Shown piece by piece: positions 58,424 through 64,000 of a stretch of 64,000 nt of DNA; position 1 is the stretch's first letter, and each line of letters begins with the position of its first letter. The DNA is taken from contig NC_133653.1 in assembly GCF_009905375.1 (NCBI RefSeq), positions 60,081,956-60,145,955 of the forward strand, given 5' to 3'. The notes under the pieces were generated by a model. It saw only the letters and a program-made list of their open reading frames with translations. It had not been told where the DNA came from and searched no databases. The position numbers and the translations under genes were made by a program. The DNA comes from Apium graveolens (taxonomy: Eukaryota > Streptophyta > Magnoliopsida > Apiales > Apiaceae).

Positions 58424-59632
58424 TTAGCTTTCTTGAAGAATCCTGTGAAGTGGCCATGTGATCTTTTTCCCTCCCTTGTACTTGAACACTAGTCTTTCAG
58501 GAAGATGTCTGTAAGCATCAATCCCTCTTACTTCTTCCAATTCTTCCAAGTAGAGGTTTATTTCAGAGAACTCCTTGATGTCACAGATGTATAAGAGATC
58601 TTCCTTGTTGACTGTGGGTTGAGATTTGCTTAGGGTCTTGGATCGGAGAGTCACAGGCTTCACTTTCTTGATTGCTCTAGTCTTTGTCTTCTTTGGCTTG
58701 TTGAAGATAGGAAAATTCAGCTCAGGAATTGGCAAATTATCCCATTCTACTGGCTCATCCTTTGGAATTTTGGGCTCACCATGAATATTCCTAGTTGGAT
58801 CCACCACCTTGAATTCTTCAAATACCACTGAGGGTTTGGTTGTCTGAGTTGAAGTTGTAGACTTTTTGGGAATATAATCTTCCATTTCCTCATCACTAAA
58901 GTCCAATTTTCTTTTAGAGGGAAGCTTGTATCTGAATCTTCTTTTCTGTTGTAGTTCCTGTTGCATTTTCTGATCCTGAGGTTCAGCAATCACAGATGGT
59001 TGTTCAGAAATCTCAGTTGTAGTCTTCACAGCTTGAAGTTTGGCCAAGATAGTAGCCTTCTCCTTCTTTTGTTTGAGCTTCTTAGCATTTAAGACAGCTT
59101 GCTTCTTTTCTTGCCTGATCCTTTCCTTCTCTTCCTTTTTAGCTTCTACAAACTGAGGGTGTCCAGCCACCACACAGATTTCCTTACCATTTCTGTAGAT
59201 TTTGGCAATTCTTCTTTTAAGTGCTGAATCAGTAGGATCTTTGAAAAATGCAATTGACCTAGCCAACAGCTTCTTCTCATCTGGCCTAGGTGTCTCAAAC
59301 ACAATATTCATAGGATTTTTGTCTGAAAACTTTGAGTAGTTTCTTTTAGGCTTCGGGACCAGATTTGCCTTTAGAGACTTTATGCAGGATGTTTGACCCT
59401 TTTCCAGATAATTCAAACTCATTTCATTCACAGAAATCTGCTTGACTTGAGAGTGATGATTAAAGATTTTGTCTGGTTTCTGAATTGGTCCAAATTCCTG
59501 TTGAATTTCTGCATCTATTTTCCTCCATTTTTCTTTTAGTTCCTTCTCAGTTGCTGCTACATCAATATTTAGCAGTTTGTCATTTGATTCCAGTTTTGCT
59601 GCTGCCAGATTGATGATGTCAATGTTGTCCAT
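58424..59632 (-). CDS. E extra 3' ORF (402 codons, unknown function)
   Basis: The frame opens MDNIDIINLAAAKLESND and ends WPLHRILQES. It has a lysine/glutamate-rich segment at about residues 160-205 (KKEEKERIRQEKKQA) that should be a long helix or coiled coil, a basic patch near residue 235 (KRRFRYKLPSKRKLDFS), a Lys/Pro-rich middle and an acidic-aromatic C-terminal block (CDIKEFSEINLYLEELEEVR, then ERLVFKYKGGKK). No signal peptide or membrane segment is evident. Its place, after pol and before the PPT, is that of the extra ORF of Sireviruses. It is uninterrupted here, but upstream frame 59780-60004 probably belonged to it, so it is an N-terminally truncated piece. Confidence 0.7.
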   Translation of the reverse strand: MDNIDIINLAAAKLESNDKLLNIDVAATEKELKEKWRKIDAEIQQEFGPIQKPDKIFNHHSQVKQISVNEMSLNYLEKGQTSCIKSLKANLVPKPKRNYSKFSDKNPMNIVFETPRPDEKKLLARSIAFFKDPTDSALKRRIAKIYRNGKEICVVAGHPQFVEAKKEEKERIRQEKKQAVLNAKKLKQKKEKATILAKLQAVKTTTEISEQPSVIAEPQDQKMQQELQQKRRFRYKLPSKRKLDFSDEEMEDYIPKKSTTSTQTTKPSVVFEEFKVVDPTRNIHGEPKIPKDEPVEWDNLPIPELNFPIFNKPKKTKTRAIKKVKPVTLRSKTLSKSQPTVNKEDLLYICDIKEFSEINLYLEELEEVRGIDAYRHLPERLVFKYKGGKKITWPLHRILQES

Positions 59633-59779
59633 GGCTGGTGACTTAGTGAAAGCAATTGTTGGTACAATTACTTTGTTGACTTGAATGTTGAGTTGTTTCT
59701 CCCCCTCACTTGATGAGCCTTTCTCCCTCTTTTTGTTAGCATCAAGTTATTGAGTAGAAGAGAGTTAAGCAGCCACCAA

Positions 59780-60004
59780 TTATTGGAGCAGAGCAGTCTG
59801 AGTTTCCTGATTAGTAAGTATCTTGGCCATCGACTTCTCCACATCAGATAATCTAGAGTCTATGGCATCAACCTTTCTATTTAGATCAGCTTCCTTCCTC
59901 AGTTTCTGAGCTATCTCAGTCATGGTGGTTTTAGGAAGTCTAGCATCCAACCTTTCTATGAAATCCTGTTTTACTTCAGAAACTTCTTGCTTAATTTTAT
60001 CCAC
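59780..60004 (-). pseudogene. E extra ORF, 5' piece
   Basis: A 74-codon frame (MDKIKQEVSEVKQDFIERLD to TNQETQTALLQ) has a heptad-like Leu/Val pattern suggesting a coiled coil. It stops just before 59780, and the interval to 59632 has further in-frame stops although it looks coding. It lies directly against the 5' LTR stub, at the deletion edge. Confidence 0.55.
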
Positions 60005-60017
60005 ACTTTGACTGTGT

Positions 60018-60070
60018 CTACTAAGGTGTTTTGTTTAATTTATCATCAAGTTCACAACATATTCCTAACA
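60018..60070 (-). repeat. Element E 5' LTR stub
   Basis: Only the outermost 53 bases of the 5' LTR remain, matching 57779-57831. The deletion point is between 60004 and 60018. Confidence 0.85.
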
Positions 60071-60075
60071 ACAGG

Positions 60076-61540
60076 AGAAAAAAATTCTTGATAGGAGAAG
60101 ACCTATCCCCAATTATTGAAGCAAACTTGGTGGAATTCTTGAAAACCAGGCTAACCGCATTTGCATGGGAACATGACGATATCACGGGTATTGATCCTAA
60201 CGTGATGACACATAAGTTAAATATTAATCCAACTTTCACTCCTGTCCAACAAAAAAGAAGAAAGTTTGCAGCAAAAAGAAATAAGATAATCAATGATGAA
60301 GTAGACATACTCTTGAAAGCTGGGATGATCAAAAAGGTAGATTATCCTAAATGGTTGGCCAATGTTGTTATAGTTCAGAATAAGAATGGAAAATGGAGAG
60401 TTAATATTGATTATATAGACCTGAACTAAGCCTGTCCCAAAGATCCTTATCCATTACCCCATATTGACACAATGGTGGACTCTACAGCTAGACATGAATT
60501 ACTTACATTTTTGGACACATCCAGTTGTTTCAATCAAATGCAAACGGAGCCGTCTGACTTCGAAAAAACAAAGTTCATCATTGATAAAGGGGATATATTA
60601 TTATCTAGCCAGGCAATTTGGACTACGCAATGCTGGTGCAATCTTTCAAAGTCTTGTCAACAAGATGTTCAAAGATCAAATAGGCCAGGCGATGGAAGTT
60701 TACATAGACGCCATGGTGGTCAAGTCTGAGAATGCTGATAATCATATTCATGATTTACATGAAGTATTTGACATCTTAAGAACATTCAACATGAAGCTCA
60801 ATCCATCCAAATGTAACTTTGTTGTATCTTCTAAAAAGTTTCTTGGACACATGGTGACAAGAAGGGGAATTGAATCTAGTCCAGAAAAAATTAAGTCAAT
60901 TTTTGAGTTGAAGATCCCATCCAATATGAAAGATGTTCAGAAGCTGATAGGAAGAGTTGCAGCCCTGAATAGATTCATTTCTCGATCATCAGATATGTGC
61001 AAGCTCTTCTATAACGTCTTAAGGAAGAATGAAGGCTTTGAATGGAAGGACATACATGAAGTTGCACTTAATGACTTGAAGACTTATCTTAATACTCCTT
61101 CACTCTTATCCAAATCATCTCAAGGAGAGGATCTTTATGTCTACCTGTCAGTCACTGATCACGCAGTGAGTGGAGTACTTGTCAAAGAACATGAAGGTGT
61201 CCAATCACCAATTTATTATGTCAACAAAATCCTAGTGGATGCAGAGATAATGTACACATCTCTTGAAAAACTAGTACTTGCATTAGCCATGACTTCTATG
61301 AAGCTAAGGCATTATTTTAAGTCTCATAAAATACATGTCATGACAAATTTCCCTTTGAGAACTGTTTTGAGTAAGCCTGAATTGATGGAAAGGATGGCTA
61401 AATGGGCCATCCGTCTAAGTACATATGACATCATATATGACACTAGAACTGCCATAAAATTACAAGCCTTAGCTGACTTTGTGGCTGATTTCAGTCCAAG
61501 CCAAATGACAGCAGCTGAAGAGGAGATCCAACAAGTTTTT
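60076..61540 (+). pseudogene. Element D reverse transcriptase and RNase H (broken)
   Basis: Frame 60031-60429 gives the linker and fingers (TGIDPNVMTHKLNINP, NGKWRVNIDYIDLN) and ends at TAA about 60427. After a frame change near 60590-60610 the long frame to 61660 gives FGLRNAGAIFQSLVNKMF, KFLGHMVTRRGIESSPEK and the connection and RNase H (SPIYYVNKILVDAE, LRHYFKSHKIHVMTN). The catalytic Y-x-D-D reads Y-I-D-A at 60701-60712, so the second Asp is lost. Otherwise this is the best-preserved RT in the window. Confidence 0.85.
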
Positions 61541-62000
61541 TCAAGAGTAGATGTCAAGCCATGGACGTTGTACAGTGATGGAGCTTCGAACGTGAATGGA
61601 ACGGGCTTGGGGCTTGTACTAAAATTGCCACAAAGGGGTATTATAGCATATTTAATATGATGTGATTTCAATGCTACTAATAATGAGGCTGAGTATGAGT
61701 CATTAATCTTATAACTGACGGCTGGCAAAGACATGAAGGTTAAACACATTGACGTAAACTGTGACTCACTATTGACGTAAAATGTTAATCACGTCAATGG
61801 TTCTTATGAAGCTAAATATCCCAAGATGATTACGTACCTAGATGTCACTAAAAATTTAAGAAATTATTTTGATACATTCAACATACAACAGGTGCCAAGG
61901 GAGAATAATGTTCAAGCTGACGCAGTAGCTGGTCTTGGGGCTGTTTTTAAAGGTCTTAGTTTGAAGAACATCCCGGTTGTGCACATTATGAAGCCTGCTG
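61541..62000 (+). pseudogene. Element D second RNase H (aRNH, broken)
   Basis: WTLYSDGASNVNGTGLGLVL is followed by TGA/TAA stops near 61660 and 61713, then NNEAEYESLI, a CDSLL stretch and VPRENNVQADAVAGLG in frame 61826-62092. Three of the four acidic residues are clear (SDG, EAE, CDS) and the fourth is in QADAVAG. As in element A, this domain marks the Tat lineage. Confidence 0.8.
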
Positions 62001-62896
62001 TTAAAAGGTTAGCCCATGAAATGGAGGTGCTGATCTTTAACTCACAAGATGGTAATGGAAATGAAGTTGTGGACAGTTGGATTCAAATATAGAAAGACTA
62101 CTCGCAACATGAAATCCAACCTAGCAACAACAATAAAGCCAGGATCCTTAGAATGAAAGCATCAAGATTCACTGTTGTGGATAATATGTTGTTAAAAAAA
62201 TCATCTACGGGAGTACTTTAAAGATGTTTGAAAAAGCATGAGGCCGACATAGTTTTGAGGGATGCACATGAAGGAGAATGAGGGAATCACACTAATGGGA
62301 GAAACCTTCCATTGAAAATATTACGCTTGGGTTATTATTGGCCAACAATAAGGTAAGACGCCTTGGAATACACGAAGAAATGTGATGCTTATCAAAGGCA
62401 TGGCCCCATAATACACCCGCTATCTAAGGTTTTGAACATGTCTATTCCTTCTCGGCTCTTCATGAAATAGGGAATGGCCATTGTGGGAAAGATGCCACCT
62501 GCACCTGGACATAAATCTTTATGTTAGCCATGACAAATTATTTTTCTAAATGGATTAAAACGGAGGCATTCAAGCACGTCACGTCAAAGGAAGTGATTTC
62601 ATTCATCAAGAGGAACATCTTATGTAAGTTTGGTGTGCCGTCTGAGATCATTTGTGACAATGGGTCACAATTCATAAGTGACAAGACATAAGCATTTTGT
62701 AGCGATGTAAAATACACCTAATAAAGTCAACACCTAGGTACCCTCAAGCTAATGGACATGCTGAATCAAACAACAATGTAATAATCAACAACCTCAAGAA
62801 GAGGTTGACTTCAAGCAAAGGCAAATGGGCTGAAGAGTTACCTTGGGTATTATGGTCTGATAGGATTACTCCAAAGATGTCAGTAGGATATGAAAG
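62001..62896 (+). pseudogene. Element D integrase, interrupted by F
   Basis: The zinc-binding part is readable near 62270-62400 (LGYYWPTI, KKCDAYQRHGP) and the core near 62530-62800 (MTNYFSKWIKTEAF, CDNGSQF, YPQANGHAESNN). The visible second Asp and the Glu of the DDE triad are kept. Stops and frame changes are present. It breaks off at MSVGYES, where element F begins. Confidence 0.75.
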
Positions 62897-64000
62897 TGTT
62901 TGTCCTAAATCCAATCACGTATGATGAGTTAGGAAGAACTTTCTTGTATTCCTGTTTGATTTCATTTTGTATTAATAAAAGACTTGTTATATTTTTATGG
63001 GCTTTATCTATTTAAAGTGTATTAAATAAGATGTTCCATAGTTTAGAGTAAAGCTTCTAGAATTATAATGAGATTATAATAGTGAGATCTAGAAGATGAT
63101 AACTCTGGACTTAAATAGTTCCTGATCATAGGATAACTAATCGGATGTTAGTGGATCCGCAAAGATTGGTACATACTATGCTTGCTCCCTTCAGGAGGAT
63201 GTCTGTTCTCATAGGCATTTGTGTGGTGACACTATAGCTGGTATGTAGGTGCTTATTAGGGAATAAGTTCACTGAACATGACTTGATAAGTTGAACAACT
63301 AATGGAGATTACTCCCGTGTCAATAGTTATTCACTGAGTGATAGTTGTACAAGTGTCCTTAGACTTGAGATCGTTAAAGGTATCTTATATATAATGAACT
63401 GTGCTTTGGTTTAGTCCTTAGTCTCAAGGACATCCATTAGGTCTATTCTGGGCATAGGGATTTGTGTATAGAGATAGTTAACGTCAATAGAGGATCTACC
63501 CCTTCCAGTATAGGAAGAGAATATCCTATGTTATTCTTAGTATGCGAGTTCTGGAATCTCTGGCCAGAGTGTATGAAATTAGAAAGGAGTTTCTAATTTG
63601 CATTAATATGAACTTTGCATTATGAATAAGAAATCATATGATTAAATTTGATAGGCTTGACACAAGATCCATGCCTTGTATTTAATCAGGATATTATAAG
63701 GGTAGAAGGAATTCATTGTATGGTAACTAGTCACTAACAGGTTCTTGATATTCTAAGCAGTGAATTCATATTATCCGGATAGTCGCGATATGTTGAGAAG
63801 CATCACTCACGATGTAGAATAAATATAATTAATCAGTTAATTATATTTAGTGAATTTTAATATTCATATAAATAATTAATAAAAGTTTATTATTATTTAT
63901 TTCTACTACCGGCATAATATTGAACCTACAGGGTCACACCATAAAAGAATATTTTCTTTGATAAAATAATGAGAGAGAGAATTATTTTCTAAATAGTTAA
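62897..64000 (+). mobile_element. Element F: left LTR of a further retrotransposon (partial)
   Basis: Element D integrase sequence stops abruptly at GAAAG (62892-62896, candidate target duplication). New sequence starts TGTTTGTCCTAAATCC, a TG terminus common in plant LTRs. No ORF, PBS or recognisable coding sequence appears before the window ends, so the LTR would be longer than 1.1 kb. The polarity and family are unknown; a solo LTR is also possible. Plus is given only because of the TG start. Confidence 0.6.

Larger units (their letters stand above)
56788..60070 (-). mobile_element. Element E: deleted Sirevirus-like Copia element
   Basis: On the minus strand it comprises a 53-base stub of the 5' LTR (60018-60070), a 3' ORF, a PPT and a full 3' LTR (56788-57831). 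The flanks ATAGG (56783-56787) and ACAGG (60071-60075) are a target duplication with one mismatch. PBS, gag and pol are missing, removed by a deletion from inside the 5' LTR to just before the extra ORF. It is inserted between protease and RT of element D. Confidence 0.85.
29967..64000 (+). mobile_element. Element D: second Ty3/gypsy Tat retrotransposon (right end outside)
   Basis: It has a left LTR, a Tat-type PBS, gag, protease, RT, RNase H, second RNase H and integrase, all on the plus strand and all decayed. Three elements are nested in it: array C in the gag zinc knuckle (target GTGAT), E between protease and RT (target ATAGG/ACAGG), and F in the integrase. Its right LTR must lie beyond 64000, so the outer target duplication cannot be checked and the left border (29962-29967) is approximate. 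Confidence 0.85.

Overview
This is plant nuclear DNA, about 65% A+T, dominated by nested LTR retrotransposons. By my boundaries roughly 85% of the window is retroelement. The evidence is plant-specific: two Ty3/gypsy Tat-lineage elements with a second RNase H domain, a Ty3/gypsy Tekay/Del-like element with 4.3-kb LTRs, and two Copia Sirevirus-like elements with multiple polypurine tracts, repeat-rich LTRs and an extra 3' ORF. The host is probably a eudicot with a repeat-rich genome; I cannot name the species. No tRNA, rRNA or CRISPR array was recognised.

Layout. 1-1137: last exons of an unidentified host gene. 1138-6452: AT-rich intergenic DNA with a possible LINE-like tail, a MITE-like inverted repeat and a decayed LTR-like stretch. 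6458-26561: element A, an old Tat element (target duplication ACATG). At 10577-24234 its pol is split by element B (target duplication AGAAG), a young Sirevirus-like array ordered LTR-internal-LTR-internal-LTR. 26567-29966: AT-rich unique DNA. 29967 to beyond the window end: element D, a second decayed Tat element. D carries three later insertions: array C (32041-55915, target duplication GTGAT), also LTR-internal-LTR-internal-LTR; element E (56788-60070, minus strand), a deletion derivative keeping a 402-codon ORF; and the start of element F (62897 onward), known only from its left end.

The most striking feature is that two unrelated families, in two separate Tat hosts in one 64-kb window, both exist as three-LTR tandem arrays with one target duplication around the whole array. 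In B the first internal copy keeps an open 743-codon gag but has no recognisable integrase or reverse transcriptase, so B would be non-autonomous, although a gag-only element could still supply capsid protein. In C all coding sequence is decayed and RNase H appears twice per unit, so C looks like a rearranged parasite of its own family. Apart from B gag copy 1 and the E ORF, every retroelement gene has stop codons, frameshifts or altered catalytic residues.

Relative ages follow from nesting and LTR divergence. The A LTRs differ visibly (about one change per 10-15 bases by eye), whereas the B and C LTRs are nearly identical within each family. All identities are by eye and were not computed.
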